The notes below the pieces were generated by a model. It was not told the origin of the DNA. It worked only from the letters and a program-made list of their open reading frames with translations, and made no database searches. From contig CALWNE010000016.1 of NCBI GenBank assembly GCA_944382705.1, forward strand, positions 30,228 to 94,227: a DNA stretch of 64,000 nt. The letters run 5' to 3'. Every line of letters begins with the position of its first letter. Position 1 is the stretch's first letter. Of the stretch, positions 36,210 through 45,629 are shown piece after piece. Both the position numbers and the translations under genes were made by a program. This DNA comes from an uncultured Allofournierella sp. GTDB taxonomy: Bacteria > Bacillota > Clostridia > Oscillospirales > Ruminococcaceae.

Positions 36210-36533
36210 CACAAGAGCCGTTTTAACCAAGTTTTTCTTTGTTTTTATCGCTTTTAGGGTAAAAACATAAAATTTTTTATTTTTTGTGTTTATCTTAAAA
36301 ACAGTTTTGCATTTTAGTACACTTGTTCTTGAATAAGATACACTCAAAAGAATCTTTGGCCATTCACTTTTTCTTTCTTGTTTGCTGCTCACCGTGCTGT
36401 AATGAATCAAAATAAGATGGGTCTGGTTATGCAAAAGAAGGACGCCGCAAAGATTGTTTTGGATGAAATGAAAGCAGACGGTAAGTATAAAAAGGTTACT
36501 CTTTGCTATATCCGGGGCAACCTCATGGCAAAA
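36210..36533. other. AT-rich intergenic region upstream of serC
   Basis: No confident gene. A plus-strand open frame crosses this area and the 36534-36572 terminator, and is probably chance. No riboswitch or T-box pattern was recognised. Confidence 0.5.
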
Positions 36534-36572
36534 AATAAATCGCAGTTCTCAGCACGAGAACTGCGATTTATT
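36534..36572 (-). terminator. Terminator of the acyl-ACP thioesterase gene
   Basis: Perfect 17-bp inverted repeat (36534-36550 / 36556-36572), followed on the minus strand by TTTTTTGCC. Confidence 0.85.
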
Positions 36573-36603
36573 GGGGGAGTTTTTATTTCTAAAGCGGGAC
36601 CCT

Positions 36604-37332
36604 TTAAAACCCAAGATTTACTTCAAAGCAGCAGCCATTTTCATTGGTGCCGGTTACATACCAGTCCCCTGTTTCCAGCTCTCCCAGCTGCACCGCGCAC
36701 TCCATGCCTGCTTTCAGCTCGTTGTGATAGCTAATCGTCATGTGGGTGATGGGGGCCCGCCGCAGCAGCTCCTGGGGCAAGGCATCACAGGCAATGTCTG
36801 CGTAGCGGCTGTTGTTCATGTGGCCGTTAATATCGCAGTAGGTATAGCTTGCACGGGCAACGCCTGCCGTTTGCAGCAAAGCAGCTTTTTGCATCTGCAT
36901 AGAAAGCTGTTCCTCCACACTGTCTGCAAATCCAAGGCTCTGAAACGCCTCTGGCGCTTTACGAAGAATCCGGTGGCTTTGCAAATCTACTAAAACCCAC
37001 CGGCTATCCACCAAACCAAGCACCGTTCCCTGTTCATCGGTAATGGTAGTAATGCGCTTATAGGTAGCCCGCCGGGCCATTTCCGGCTTTGTAACCAGAT
37101 GGATGGTCTGGCCACAGCGGGGCACCTGGTTCCACACAAAGGCCATCTTTGCCATTAAGAAAACGGCTTGATTCGCCTGGTAAAACGCCTGATCCAACCC
37201 CAGCCCCATGCAGTGTTCGGTGGCTGCCTGCTGGGTTAAACGCAGCAGTACACCGGGCAGAATCCAGCCGTTCCAATCACAGTCAATTTCCGCCAGCTTA
37301 TGGGTTGCCACATACTGTTCCATTCTTTCCAT
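36604..37332 (-). CDS. Acyl-ACP thioesterase
   Basis: A 242-residue double hot-dog protein that releases free fatty acids from acyl-ACP. The first hot-dog covers about residues 1-130; the second has the family signature 'YCDINGHMNNSRYADIACDALP' split around residue 160, with the catalytic Asn/His region 'GHMNNSRY'. The start at 37332 has AAAGGGG upstream; later in-frame ATG codons are possible. It is a single-gene unit between two terminators. It uses the product of the fab cluster 10 kb away; chain-length preference is unknown. Confidence 0.88.
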   Translation of the reverse strand: MERMEQYVATHKLAEIDCDWNGWILPGVLLRLTQQAATEHCMGLGLDQAFYQANQAVFLMAKMAFVWNQVPRCGQTIHLVTKPEMARRATYKRITTITDEQGTVLGLVDSRWVLVDLQSHRILRKAPEAFQSLGFADSVEEQLSMQMQKAALLQTAGVARASYTYCDINGHMNNSRYADIACDALPQELLRRAPITHMTISYHNELKAGMECAVQLGELETGDWYVTGTNENGCCFEVNLGF

Positions 37333-37450
37333 TCTCGTTTTCCCCTTTGTGTTTGTTGTTTTTATTGTAACACGATTGACCACACTTTGCACCCCCCATT
37401 GCAATGAGCAGACCTTGCTGCCTTGCAGATTTTTTCATGGTACATTGCGC

Positions 37451-37499
37451 AAAATCTCCCCCTCTTTGCCCAGCTCAGGCAAAAAGGGGGAGGTTTTTT
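37451..37499. terminator. Terminator of the pot operon
   Basis: AATCTCCCCCT...TTTGCC / GGCAAA...AGGGGGAGGTT hairpin, T-rich on the right and ATTTTGCG on the minus strand; lies between potD and the thioesterase gene. Confidence 0.65.
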
Positions 37500-37543
37500 A
37501 AATCGATTCAGTGAGCCCTGCAAAAGTACAGGTGCAGCAAGTT

Positions 37544-38782
37544 TTAGTACAGTTCCTTGCGCTTTTTGCGGACACGACGCCGCCAGATGTTAAAGCAGGT
37601 CATGGCAATGGCCAGCAGCAAAAACACCGGAATTACCCAGCCGCCGCCGCTTTCATCGTAGCTTTTCATGTCGCTCCATGCGGTGTCCATGGCAGCATTG
37701 ATTTCATCCGGCAGGGAGATAAAGGTTTCGGTATTGGCCAAAACCTCCTCACTGGGGTATGCAATGGGATTGTTGGCCAGCTCCTCCGGCAGCATTTCCT
37801 GAACTGCCTCAATGGGGGTGGAGTAACCAATAAACGTACAGTTTGCATAGCCTACATCCGGCTCGCACATGAAGTTAATGAACATTTCCGCAGCTTCTTT
37901 ATTCTGGCTGCCCTTAGGAATGCAAAGGGCATCCACAAAGTAGTTGGTGCCTTCCTTGGGAATGACAAAATCCAAGTCCGGATTTTCCTCCATCATCACC
38001 AAAGCATCGCCAGCATAGTAAGGAGCCAGGGCAGCTTCGCCGCCCTCCATCTTATCAAAGATTTCGTCCATTACATAGGCTTGCACCAGTGCCTTTTGCT
38101 CTTTCAGCTCACGGGCAATGATGTCCACCTCTTCCTGGCTGGTGGGATTCATGCTCATGCCAAGCTTGCGGGCTGCAATGGCAAATGCATCGCGGCTGTT
38201 GTTGAACATCAGAATGGAGTTTGCATAGCGGGCATCCCACATGGCCTCCCAGGAATCGGGAGCTTCTTCCACCATGGTCTTGTTGTATACCAGACCCACC
38301 ACGCCCCAGGTATAAGGCACACTGTACTGATCCTGAGGGTCGTAGCTTTGGCCACGGTACTCCTGGCCAATCAGGGCAGCATTGGGAATGTTATCAAAGT
38401 TCAGGGGCTCCAGCATATCTTCCTTAATCATCTTGCCAATCATGTAGTCACTGGGCACGATGATGTCGTAGTTGGCTCCGCCGCCCTTCATCTTTGCATA
38501 CAGGCTTTCGTTTGTGTCGTAGGTGGTGTAGTTCACATCAATGCCGGTAAGCTGCTCAAAGGCTTCCACCACATCCACACTTTCGTCACTGCCGTCCGAG
38601 ATGTACAAACCCCAGTTGTATACATTCAGTTTTACACCCTTACCTTGAAAGCGGGTCCAGTCGTAGTCGCCGGATACAGTAATTTCCTCGTTCACCACGA
38701 TGGGCTCTGCCGCTGCTGCGGGCAAAGCTGTCATTCCTGCTGCAACCAGAACGCTCAGCAGCAGACAAGTGAATTTTTTCAT
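37544..38782 (-). CDS. potD: Spermidine/putrescine ABC transporter substrate-binding protein with C-terminal membrane anchor
   Basis: A 412-residue receptor for polyamines. The N-terminal signal peptide ends 'PAAAAEP' and has no lipobox cysteine. The core starts 'LNVYNWGLYISDGSDESVDVV' and follows the PotD fold, with 'YNKTMVEEAPDSWEAMWD' and 'VPYTWGVVGLVYNKT'. After the binding lobes a Gly-rich joint leads to a transmembrane helix 'WVIPVFLLLAIAMTCF' and a very basic tail (RRRVRKKRK). It is therefore tethered by protein instead of by lipid. Last gene of potABCD. Confidence 0.9.
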   Translation of the reverse strand: MKKFTCLLLSVLVAAGMTALPAAAAEPIVVNEEITVSGDYDWTRFQGKGVKLNVYNWGLYISDGSDESVDVVEAFEQLTGIDVNYTTYDTNESLYAKMKGGGANYDIIVPSDYMIGKMIKEDMLEPLNFDNIPNAALIGQEYRGQSYDPQDQYSVPYTWGVVGLVYNKTMVEEAPDSWEAMWDARYANSILMFNNSRDAFAIAARKLGMSMNPTSQEEVDIIARELKEQKALVQAYVMDEIFDKMEGGEAALAPYYAGDALVMMEENPDLDFVIPKEGTNYFVDALCIPKGSQNKEAAEMFINFMCEPDVGYANCTFIGYSTPIEAVQEMLPEELANNPIAYPSEEVLANTETFISLPDEINAAMDTAWSDMKSYDESGGGWVIPVFLLLAIAMTCFNIWRRRVRKKRKELY

Positions 38783-38800
38783 TGCACTCTCCTTTTTGAA

Positions 38801-39661
38801 TCAGCGTTTTTCTCTGGTTTTGCGGTAACTGCGGCCCTCCACATAATTGCTCACCAGAATAATCACCAGAATTGCCACAAACATAATGGTGGACAAGGCG
38901 TTGATTTCCGGGCTGACCTTTTTACGGGTCATGCTGTAAATGGCAATGGGCAGGGTTTGCAGGGTGCCGCAGCTGAAATAGGAGATGATAAAATCATCGA
39001 TGGAATAAGTCAGGCTGATGAGAAAAGCCGACAGAATGGCCGGCATCAGCTCGGGCAGAACCACCTTGAAAAATGCCTGCTTGGGATTGCAGCCCAAATC
39101 CAGGGCAGCTTCGTAGATGCGCACATCCATCTGCCGCAGCTTGGGGCTTACATTAAAAATTACATAGGGCACGCAAAAGGTAATGTGTGCAATCAGCAGG
39201 GTGCCAATGCCAAAGATATTCTCCGGCAAAATCTGCAAAAATTCCGGAATGGCAGCCGCGGTATTAAACCAGCGGGCAAAATTTACATACACCACAAACA
39301 GCAGCATCAGCGAAACACCGGTAATAATTTCCGGGTTTACCACCGGCATATAGCTGACGGTGTTGATGGCACTTTGCAGCCGCTTGTTCATGCCGCTGAT
39401 GCCCAGGGAGGCCATTACGCCAAGCAAAGTGGCCACCGTGGCAGCAATAAATGCCACCACAAGGCTGAGTGCCAGAGCATCCAGAATCATGCTGTTTTCA
39501 AACAGGCTCTTGTACCACTTCAGGGTGAAGCCGGTAAACAGGGTTCGGCTTTTGCTTTCGTTAAAGCTGAACACAATCATAACCGCAATGGGCACATACA
39601 AAAAGGAAAAAATCAAACATACATAGGCCTTTTGCAAGGCATGCAGATGGGTACTTTTCAT
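38801..39661 (-). CDS. potC: Spermidine/putrescine ABC transporter permease PotC
   Basis: A 286-residue permease with six predicted membrane helices and the EAA loop 'YEAALDLGCNPKQAFFKVVLPELMPAI'. Sequence 'SIDDFIISYFSCGTLQTLPIAIYS' is typical of PotC. Its ATG overlaps the potB stop by one base (TAATG). Confidence 0.93.
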   Translation of the reverse strand: MKSTHLHALQKAYVCLIFSFLYVPIAVMIVFSFNESKSRTLFTGFTLKWYKSLFENSMILDALALSLVVAFIAATVATLLGVMASLGISGMNKRLQSAINTVSYMPVVNPEIITGVSLMLLFVVYVNFARWFNTAAAIPEFLQILPENIFGIGTLLIAHITFCVPYVIFNVSPKLRQMDVRIYEAALDLGCNPKQAFFKVVLPELMPAILSAFLISLTYSIDDFIISYFSCGTLQTLPIAIYSMTRKKVSPEINALSTIMFVAILVIILVSNYVEGRSYRKTREKR

Positions 39662-40473
39662 TACACGACCCCCTCCATATCCTCGTCATCAAAGCTGTTG
39701 GTAAAGCTCATGCACAGCAGCACAATTACCATCAGCACCAAGCTCATGGCGCTTCCCAGGTTGTAGTTGTAGCTGTTGCCCAGGAATTGCAGCTCAATCA
39801 AATCGCCAATGAGCAGGTTGGAACCGCCGCCCAGCATACGGCTGATAATAAAGGTAGAAACACTGGGCACAAATACCATGGTGATGCCGGTGGCAATGCC
39901 AGGGCTGGACAACGGAATCAGCACCTTGGTAAGCGTTTTCAAGGTACCTGCCCCCAAATCCTGCGCTGCTTCAATTACACTGTCATCGATTTTGGTCATA
40001 ACCGTGTACAAGGGCAGAATCATATAGGGCAAAAAGTTGTAGACCATGCCCAGCACCACCGCACCGGTGGTGTTAATCATCTGAAAAGGGCCAAGGCCAA
40101 TGTAGCCCAGCAGCCGGTTGATGATGCCGTTGTTTTCCAGCAGGCTCATCCAGGCATAGGTGCGCAGCAAAAAGTTCATCCACATGGGCAGCATCACCAG
40201 CATCAGCATGATTTTTTGCTTGGAAGCGCGCAGCCGGGACAAAAAGTAGCTTACCGGAAAGCTAAGCACCAGGCAAATCAGCGTGGCAATGGTAGCCAGA
40301 ATCAGGCTGCGGGCAAATACCGAGCTGTACCGGCCAATGGTCATGAGGTTTTGCAGGGTAAAGCGGCCGGACTGGTCGGTCATGGCGTAGTACACCACAA
40401 TGGCCAGAGGGGCAGCAATAAAGAATATCATCCAGATGAGGTACGGTGCGGAAAGTCTTTTTTTGCGAATCAT
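39661..40473 (-). CDS. potB: Spermidine/putrescine ABC transporter permease PotB
   Basis: A 270-residue permease with six membrane helices, 'MWMNFLLRTYAWMSLL' (PotB hallmark), and EAA loop 'EAAQDLGAGTLKTLTKVLIPLSSPGI'. It starts three bases after the potA stop and partners PotC in the channel. Confidence 0.93.
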   Translation of the reverse strand: MIRKKRLSAPYLIWMIFFIAAPLAIVVYYAMTDQSGRFTLQNLMTIGRYSSVFARSLILATIATLICLVLSFPVSYFLSRLRASKQKIMLMLVMLPMWMNFLLRTYAWMSLLENNGIINRLLGYIGLGPFQMINTTGAVVLGMVYNFLPYMILPLYTVMTKIDDSVIEAAQDLGAGTLKTLTKVLIPLSSPGIATGITMVFVPSVSTFIISRMLGGGSNLLIGDLIELQFLGNSYNYNLGSAMSLVLMVIVLLCMSFTNSFDDEDMEGVV

Positions 40474-40476
40474 GGC

Positions 40477-41523
40477 TCAACCCTCCGAACGGCGCATGAT
40501 GTGGATTTCGTCCGGGCCGATGCACATGCCAATCAGCTCGCCGGGCTCGCTGGCCTGGGTGGAATGGATAATCCACTCGTAACCGGCCTGCTCCACATGC
40601 ATCTCGTAATGCACGCCTTTAAAAATCACATCCTTTACCACACCGGTCAGCTGGCCTTGGATGGCGGGCACCACCCGGATATCCTCGGGGCGTACCACCA
40701 CCTGAACCAATTCGTTGTGGGCAAAGCCCTTATCCACACAGGCAAATTCATTGCCTGCAAACTCCACGCAGAAATCCCGCAGCATGATGGCATCAATGAT
40801 GTTGCTCTCGCCAATAAACGATGCCACAAAGGCGTTTTCCGGCTCGTTGTAAATATCAATGGGGCTGCCAATCTGCTGAATGTTGCCGTCCTTCATAACC
40901 ACCACCGTGTCCGACATGGTGAGGGCTTCTTCCTGGTCGTGGGTAACATAAATGAAGGTGATATTCATGGCCTGCTGCAAACGCTTGAGCTCCAGCTGCA
41001 TCTCTTTGCGCAGCTTCAAATCCAGAGCGCCCAAAGGCTCATCCAGCAGCAGCACACGGGGATGGTTCACAAGACCCCGGGCAATGGCCACACGCTGCTG
41101 CTGACCGCCGGACAGGTTGGTGGTGCTGCGGCGTTCAAACCCTTTCAGGCCCACTACCTCCAGCATTTCCAGTACCCGGCTGCGGATTTCTTTTTCATCC
41201 ATCTTTTTGAGCCGCAGACCGAAGGCAATGTTTTCGTACACATTCAGGTGCGGAAACAAAGCATACTTCTGGAACACCGTGTTCACCTGACGCTTATAGG
41301 GCGGCAGGTTGGTAATTTCCTGTCCATCAAAAAAAACATTGCCGGAATTAGGCTGAACAAATCCACCAATGACACGGAGGGTTGTGGTTTTTCCGCAGCC
41401 GGAAGGCCCCAGAAAGGTTACAAACTCCTTGTCGTGGATGTTCAAAGACAAACCATTCAACACCGGTTCATCATCAAAGCCTACCACAATGTTTTTCAAC
41501 GATACAATTTCATTCATTTTCAT
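40477..41523 (-). CDS. potA: Spermidine/putrescine ABC transporter ATPase PotA
   Basis: A 348-residue ATPase. Walker A 'GPSGCGKTT', signature '[15 protein letters not shown]', Walker B '[16 protein letters not shown]' and '[12 protein letters not shown]' are complete, and a C-terminal TOBE-like regulatory domain (about residues 270-345) has 'VVRPEDIRV'. AAAGGGGG precedes the chosen start at 41523. First gene of the potABCD operon, with a leader of about 225 bases. Confidence 0.93.
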   Translation of the reverse strand: MKMNEIVSLKNIVVGFDDEPVLNGLSLNIHDKEFVTFLGPSGCGKTTTLRVIGGFVQPNSGNVFFDGQEITNLPPYKRQVNTVFQKYALFPHLNVYENIAFGLRLKKMDEKEIRSRVLEMLEVVGLKGFERRSTTNLSGGQQQRVAIARGLVNHPRVLLLDEPLGALDLKLRKEMQLELKRLQQAMNITFIYVTHDQEEALTMSDTVVVMKDGNIQQIGSPIDIYNEPENAFVASFIGESNIIDAIMLRDFCVEFAGNEFACVDKGFAHNELVQVVVRPEDIRVVPAIQGQLTGVVKDVIFKGVHYEMHVEQAGYEWIIHSTQASEPGELIGMCIGPDEIHIMRRSEG

Positions 41524-41674
41524 GCATCCCCCTTTGCGGAATTTCCTGTGGTCTCTCACCACAGTCAACGCCAATGTTGCCGCCCCGCAAAAGGTTTGTT
41601 ACACTGCCGGATGGGCAGCTACAGCGGTACATACAGCGTCAATAACATTTTACAAATTTCCAGCCGGACCCCCA

Positions 41675-41688
41675 GCGGAAATTTCCGC
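41675..41688. promoter_or_regulatory. 14-bp palindrome in the pot leader
   Basis: GCGGAAATTTCCGC is a perfect palindrome inside the predicted untranslated leader of potA, enclosed by a wider CCGG-based pairing. It could be a hairpin in RNA or an operator in DNA. Confidence 0.4.
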
Positions 41689-41753
41689 CAAAAGACCGGC
41701 CATTTTCGTGCAGCATGGGTTCGCCATGCCTTTAGATGCAACGCACAAATTGT

Positions 41754-41782
41754 ACTATACCTTTTTCCACCTCTAATGTCAA
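41754..41782 (-). promoter_or_regulatory. Promoter of the pot operon
   Basis: Minus strand: TTGACA (41777-41782), 17-bp spacer, TATAGT (41754-41759). It leaves a leader of about 225 bases before potA. Confidence 0.8.
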
Positions 41783-41983
41783 GCAAATTATCTTAAAAAA
41801 TCGGTAAATATCCGAATATACCCCATTGGGCCGTTAAAATTCCTTTTTTAACCGGCCTTTTTTATAAAATTCTCTGTTTTGCTCTAATTTCCTCTTATTT
41901 AGAGCAGTTTCCTTGCTGAATACCGGTTGGGAGCACCCTCCTTGTTTGGTGCAAAAGACAAACAGTTTGCTTTTTATCAAAAA

Positions 41984-42026
41984 ACACCCCCTGTCCGCCG
42001 CCTGCGCACCGGACAAAAGGGAGTGT
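41984..42026 (-). terminator. Terminator of the ABC-F gene
   Basis: ACACCCCCTGTCC (41984-41996) pairs with GGACAAAAGGGAGTGT (42011-42026) with a small internal bulge; T6 follows on the minus strand. Confidence 0.75.
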
Positions 42027-42069
42027 ATAACATTTGCTAAAATCGGTTTTGTGCAGAAAAAGCAATCCA

Positions 42070-43965
42070 TCAGCCTTCCTGCTGCTCGTACTGTTCCTGT
42101 TCTTCCAGCAGGCGTTCCCACTCATCAAACAGCTCCTGCTGACGGAATCGGCTGTCGTCCAGTTCGTCGCATTTTTCCCGCAGCAGCAGATGATCCCGCA
42201 GCACTTCCGGCTGGGCAATTTCATTTTCCAGCTCTACAATGCGGGCACCCAGCTCCTCGATTTCCTGCTCCACCGCCTTAATGCGGCTGCGCAGTTCTGC
42301 ACGGCGGCGGCGCTGCTCCTTGCCGTAGGCGGGCTTGGAGGGAGCCTTCTCCTCCTTTGCAGGCAAACTATCCGCCTGCGCCGCCTGGCTGTGGTGCATC
42401 ATTTTATCGTAGCTTTCGTACATCACTGCCTTTCCATTTTCTATATACAAAATCGGGCAATCCAGGCTGTTCATCAGGTAGCGGTCGTGGGTGACCATTA
42501 CCAAAGTGCCCTCATAAGCCATAAGGGCTTTGGTCAGGCTTTCACGGGTGTAGATATCCAGATGGTTGGTAGGCTCGTCCAAAAACAGCAGGTTGGGCCG
42601 TTCCAGCACAATTTCCGAAAAACGCAGTCTTGCCTGCTCGCCACCGGAAAGCTGGGTGCACTCCTTAAAGACCTCCTCCCCCCGGAACCCAAACCGTGCC
42701 AGGTGGCTGCGCACCTCCAGTTCGGTAAAACGGGGCCACTGGTCCCACACTGCATCGATTACACGGCCGGCACGGCGCATCTGCTGCTGCTCAAACACGC
42801 TGGGCTTTGCACCTGCGCCCAACCGCACCATGCCGCCAGAAGGCTTGCGCCGCCCGGTAAGCACCTGCATCAGGGTGGATTTGCCGGCGCCGTTGGGGCC
42901 TGCAATCACCAGCCGCTGCCCCCGCAGCACCTGAAGGCTGAAGGGCTCCAGGAGCGTCCGCTCTCCAATTTTGACGCACAGGTCTTTCAGGGTGAGCAGT
43001 TCTTTGTAAGGGCTTACATCAAACTCAAAGCGGAACTCCAGCATCTGGGGGCCGGTGCGGGGTTTTTCGGTAATTTCCATCTTTTCCAACTGTTTGCGGC
43101 GGCTCTGGGCCATTTTGGTGGTGGAGGCCCGCACAATGTTGCGGGCGATGTAATCCTCCAGCTTTTGCACCTTGGCCTGATCTGCCTCGTACTGCTTTTG
43201 CTGCAAAGCCACTGCGGCTTCTTTCTGGGGCAGATAGGCACTGAAATTTCCCTTGTAGCTGGTAAGAGTTTGGGCCTCCACCTCCCAGATTCGGGTACAG
43301 ATGGCATCCAGGAAGTAGCGGTCATGGCTTACCACCAGCACTGCCCCTGCATAACCTTTCAGGTACTCCTCCAGCCACTCCATGGTGGCAAAGTCCAGAT
43401 GGTTGGTAGGCTCGTCCAAAATCAGCACATCCGGCCGCTGCAGCAGCAGCTTGGCCAGGCGCAGACGGGTGTTTTCGCCGCCGGAGAGCACCGCCACCCC
43501 TTTTTCGTAGGTTTCGGGGCCAAACCCCATGCCGCTGAGCACCTTTTTAATCTGCACATCCATATTGTAGCCATCCGCTGCATCCACCACAGCGGAAAGC
43601 CGGGCATGCTGTTCCAGCAGCTGGCTATCGTGGGGGGCCGCTTCCAGCTTGCGCTCCACAATCTGCATCTGAGCCATGGCTTCCAGCACCGGCTGGTAGG
43701 CCCGGCGCATTTCGCCGTATACATCCAGATGGGGGTCCAGCTGACTGTTCTGCTCCAGATAGCCCAGGGTTACCCGCCGGCCCAGCTGATATTCGCCCTC
43801 ATCGGGCAGGTATTCACCGCAGAGCAGCTTTAGCAGGGTGGTTTTGCCGGCACCGTTTTCGCCCACAATGCCAATTCGCTCTCCCTGCTCCACTGTGGCG
43901 TCAATGTGTTCCAGTACCACCGTATCGCCAAAGCTTTTTCCTAAATTTTGCAATGATATGAGCAT
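42070..43965 (-). CDS. ABC-F family ATPase (translation factor or ribosome-protection type)
   Basis: A 631-residue soluble protein with two ABC ATPase domains and no membrane segments. Walker A 'GENGAGKT' and 'GPNGAGKS', signatures 'LSGGENTRLRLAKLLL' and 'LSGGEQARLRFSEIVL', and Walker B 'LDEPTNHLDFAT' and 'LDEPTNHLDIYT' are intact. A charged linker (about 225-310) joins the domains, and a basic coiled-coil tail (about 530-630) recalls Uup/YdiF. ABC-F proteins bind the ribosomal E site; some give antibiotic resistance. The long C-terminal coiled coil argues for the housekeeping Uup/YdiF type. Confidence 0.88.
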   Translation of the reverse strand: MLISLQNLGKSFGDTVVLEHIDATVEQGERIGIVGENGAGKTTLLKLLCGEYLPDEGEYQLGRRVTLGYLEQNSQLDPHLDVYGEMRRAYQPVLEAMAQMQIVERKLEAAPHDSQLLEQHARLSAVVDAADGYNMDVQIKKVLSGMGFGPETYEKGVAVLSGGENTRLRLAKLLLQRPDVLILDEPTNHLDFATMEWLEEYLKGYAGAVLVVSHDRYFLDAICTRIWEVEAQTLTSYKGNFSAYLPQKEAAVALQQKQYEADQAKVQKLEDYIARNIVRASTTKMAQSRRKQLEKMEITEKPRTGPQMLEFRFEFDVSPYKELLTLKDLCVKIGERTLLEPFSLQVLRGQRLVIAGPNGAGKSTLMQVLTGRRKPSGGMVRLGAGAKPSVFEQQQMRRAGRVIDAVWDQWPRFTELEVRSHLARFGFRGEEVFKECTQLSGGEQARLRFSEIVLERPNLLFLDEPTNHLDIYTRESLTKALMAYEGTLVMVTHDRYLMNSLDCPILYIENGKAVMYESYDKMMHHSQAAQADSLPAKEEKAPSKPAYGKEQRRRRAELRSRIKAVEQEIEELGARIVELENEIAQPEVLRDHLLLREKCDELDDSRFRQQELFDEWERLLEEQEQYEQQEG

Positions 43966-43966
43966 A

Positions 43967-44926
43967 TTATTCTTTCGTTGTTCCCTTCTGTTCCAATCGT
44001 TTGTTCAGCCAGACCAGCACATCCTGGTACACCTGCTGACGGTTGGTTTCGTTGAGCATTTCGTGACGGCCGCCGGGGTAAAGGGTCATGTGGAGATCCC
44101 GCACTCCGGCCCGCTGCAGCAGCCGCAGCACCTGGCGCACCCCTCTGCCATAGTTGCCTACCGGGTCCGCATCCCCTGCAAACAGCCATACCGGGAGCCC
44201 TTTTGGAATGCGATTGGCCCAGCTTTGACTGCTTACGGTACGCAGGGTACAAAATAGCTCGTGCCAGGCACTCACCGTAAACAAAAAGGTGCACTTAGGG
44301 TCGGCTGCATAGGCTGCAATAACCTGGCTGTCCCTGCTAATCCAGTCGTGGGGTGTGTTCGCATCGGGAATACGGCTCAGGTAGCCACCGGAGGCAAGCC
44401 GATTCACCAGGGGAGAAATATAGGCAGGCCCTCTGGTTTTTGCCAGCCACCAGGTAAGGCCAATGCCCACGCCCACCAAAGGATTAGGCCCGGCAGTACC
44501 GCTTAAAATCAGGCCATCCACCGACTGGGGATACTCTACTGCAAACCAGCGGGCAAAAAAGCTGCCCATGCTGTGGCCCAGCAAAAACACCGGCAGGCCA
44601 GGGTACCGGCTGCGAGCCAGGTCGTTCATGGTTTTTAAGTCTTTCAGCACAAAATACCGGCCATCCTTTGGGGCAAAATATCCATTTATTCCCTGCTTGC
44701 CACTGGTTTGGCCGTGGCCCAGGTGGTCGTTTACGCACACCACAAACCCATGCCGGGCCAGAAAGTGCGCAAAATCCCGGTAGCGGGTGCCATATTCGCA
44801 CATACCATGGCTGATTTGCACCACCGCCCGCGGGGTGGAATCGGCTGCGGTGTAAAACACAGCCGAAACTGTATCTACCCCATTGCTGCTTTTAAAACTG
44901 GTGTTTTCGATGTTTAACTCCCACAT
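43967..44926 (-). CDS. Lysophospholipase-like alpha/beta hydrolase
   Basis: A 319-residue serine hydrolase of the monoacylglycerol lipase/PldB group. 'QISHGMCEYGTRYRDFAHFLARHG' forms the oxyanion region, the nucleophile elbow is 'LGHSMGSFFARW', and 'LFAGDADPVGNYG' and 'YPGGRHEMLNE' carry the acid and the histidine. No signal peptide. It overlaps the end of the HAD gene by about 35 bases and lies one base before the ABC-F gene, so the three are probably co-transcribed. Confidence 0.87.
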   Translation of the reverse strand: MWELNIENTSFKSSNGVDTVSAVFYTAADSTPRAVVQISHGMCEYGTRYRDFAHFLARHGFVVCVNDHLGHGQTSGKQGINGYFAPKDGRYFVLKDLKTMNDLARSRYPGLPVFLLGHSMGSFFARWFAVEYPQSVDGLILSGTAGPNPLVGVGIGLTWWLAKTRGPAYISPLVNRLASGGYLSRIPDANTPHDWISRDSQVIAAYAADPKCTFLFTVSAWHELFCTLRTVSSQSWANRIPKGLPVWLFAGDADPVGNYGRGVRQVLRLLQRAGVRDLHMTLYPGGRHEMLNETNRQQVYQDVLVWLNKRLEQKGTTKE

Positions 44927-45629
44927 TTTGCAGTTCGTCCTCCTCCATAACAATGGCGTACAGCTCGTTCAAATTGTGAATGATGTAATCCGGCTTGTCC
45001 TTTTCTGGTTCGGGCTGGTTGGTGAAGTTGCACCAGCAGGTGGCAATGCCTGCATTTTTGCCGCCCTTGATGTCTGCGCTCAAGCTATCGCCCACCATTA
45101 AAATTTTGTCCCGTTGTTCCACGCCCAAGGTTTTAATGGCCTGGTCAAAAAAGCGGCGGCTGGGTTTTTCGCAGCCCATCTGCTCCGAAACAAACACCTC
45201 GTCCATATACTCAAACAAGTGGGAATCTCGCAGTCGGCTGCTCTGCACCTGCGTCACACCATTGGAAGCAACTGCCAGCGTGGCCACTTCCGCCAGCTCC
45301 CGTACTGTTTCCAGTGCACCGGGCATGGTATCGGCATGGCTGCCCAGCTGCCCCAGATAAAACCGGTTCATCTCTGCCGGGCTGCCTTTGGCATCCAGCT
45401 GTTTCAAAAATCGGGCAAACCGCTCTACCAGCAGCTTATCCCGTTTAATCTGGCCTTTTTCCAACGCTGCCCACAATTCTTTGTTGATGCTTCTGTAAAG
45501 GTCCTGGGTTTCCTGGTCGGTGGGGAGAGAAAATTTCTCCAGAGTTTCCAGCAGTGCCTTTCGTTCCGCTGCCTCAAAATCCAGCAGTGTTCCATCCAAA
45601 TCAAAAAATATGCAATGATAATATGCCAT
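44892..45629 (-). CDS. YjjG-family HAD hydrolase (nucleotidase-like)
   Basis: A 245-residue HAD phosphatase. Motif I 'FFDLDGTLLDF', motif II 'ASNG', motif III Lys in 'CEKPSRRFF' and motif IV 'GDSLSADIKGG' are all present, with a helical cap between I and II. The 'SNGVTQVQSSRL' segment matches YjjG-type enzymes that dephosphorylate non-canonical pyrimidine nucleotides. The ATG at 45629 (AAGGGAG upstream) is preferred to an upstream frame. Confidence 0.87.
   Translation of the reverse strand: MAYYHCIFFDLDGTLLDFEAAERKALLETLEKFSLPTDQETQDLYRSINKELWAALEKGQIKRDKLLVERFARFLKQLDAKGSPAEMNRFYLGQLGSHADTMPGALETVRELAEVATLAVASNGVTQVQSSRLRDSHLFEYMDEVFVSEQMGCEKPSRRFFDQAIKTLGVEQRDKILMVGDSLSADIKGGKNAGIATCWCNFTNQPEPEKDKPDYIIHNLNELYAIVMEEDELQNVGVKHRKHQF

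Noticed and set aside
36378..36734. Plus-strand frame upstream of serC ('MQKKDAAKIVLDEMKADGKYKK')
   Set aside because: The N-terminal half looks protein-like, but the frame runs through the perfect hairpin at 36534-36572 and into the antisense of the thioesterase gene, and no ribosome site stands before it.
42070..43965. ABC-F protein as an antibiotic-resistance gene (Vga/Lsa/OptrA type)
   Set aside because: The long basic coiled-coil C terminus and the general housekeeping context favour Uup/YdiF type; nothing in the sequence points to resistance.
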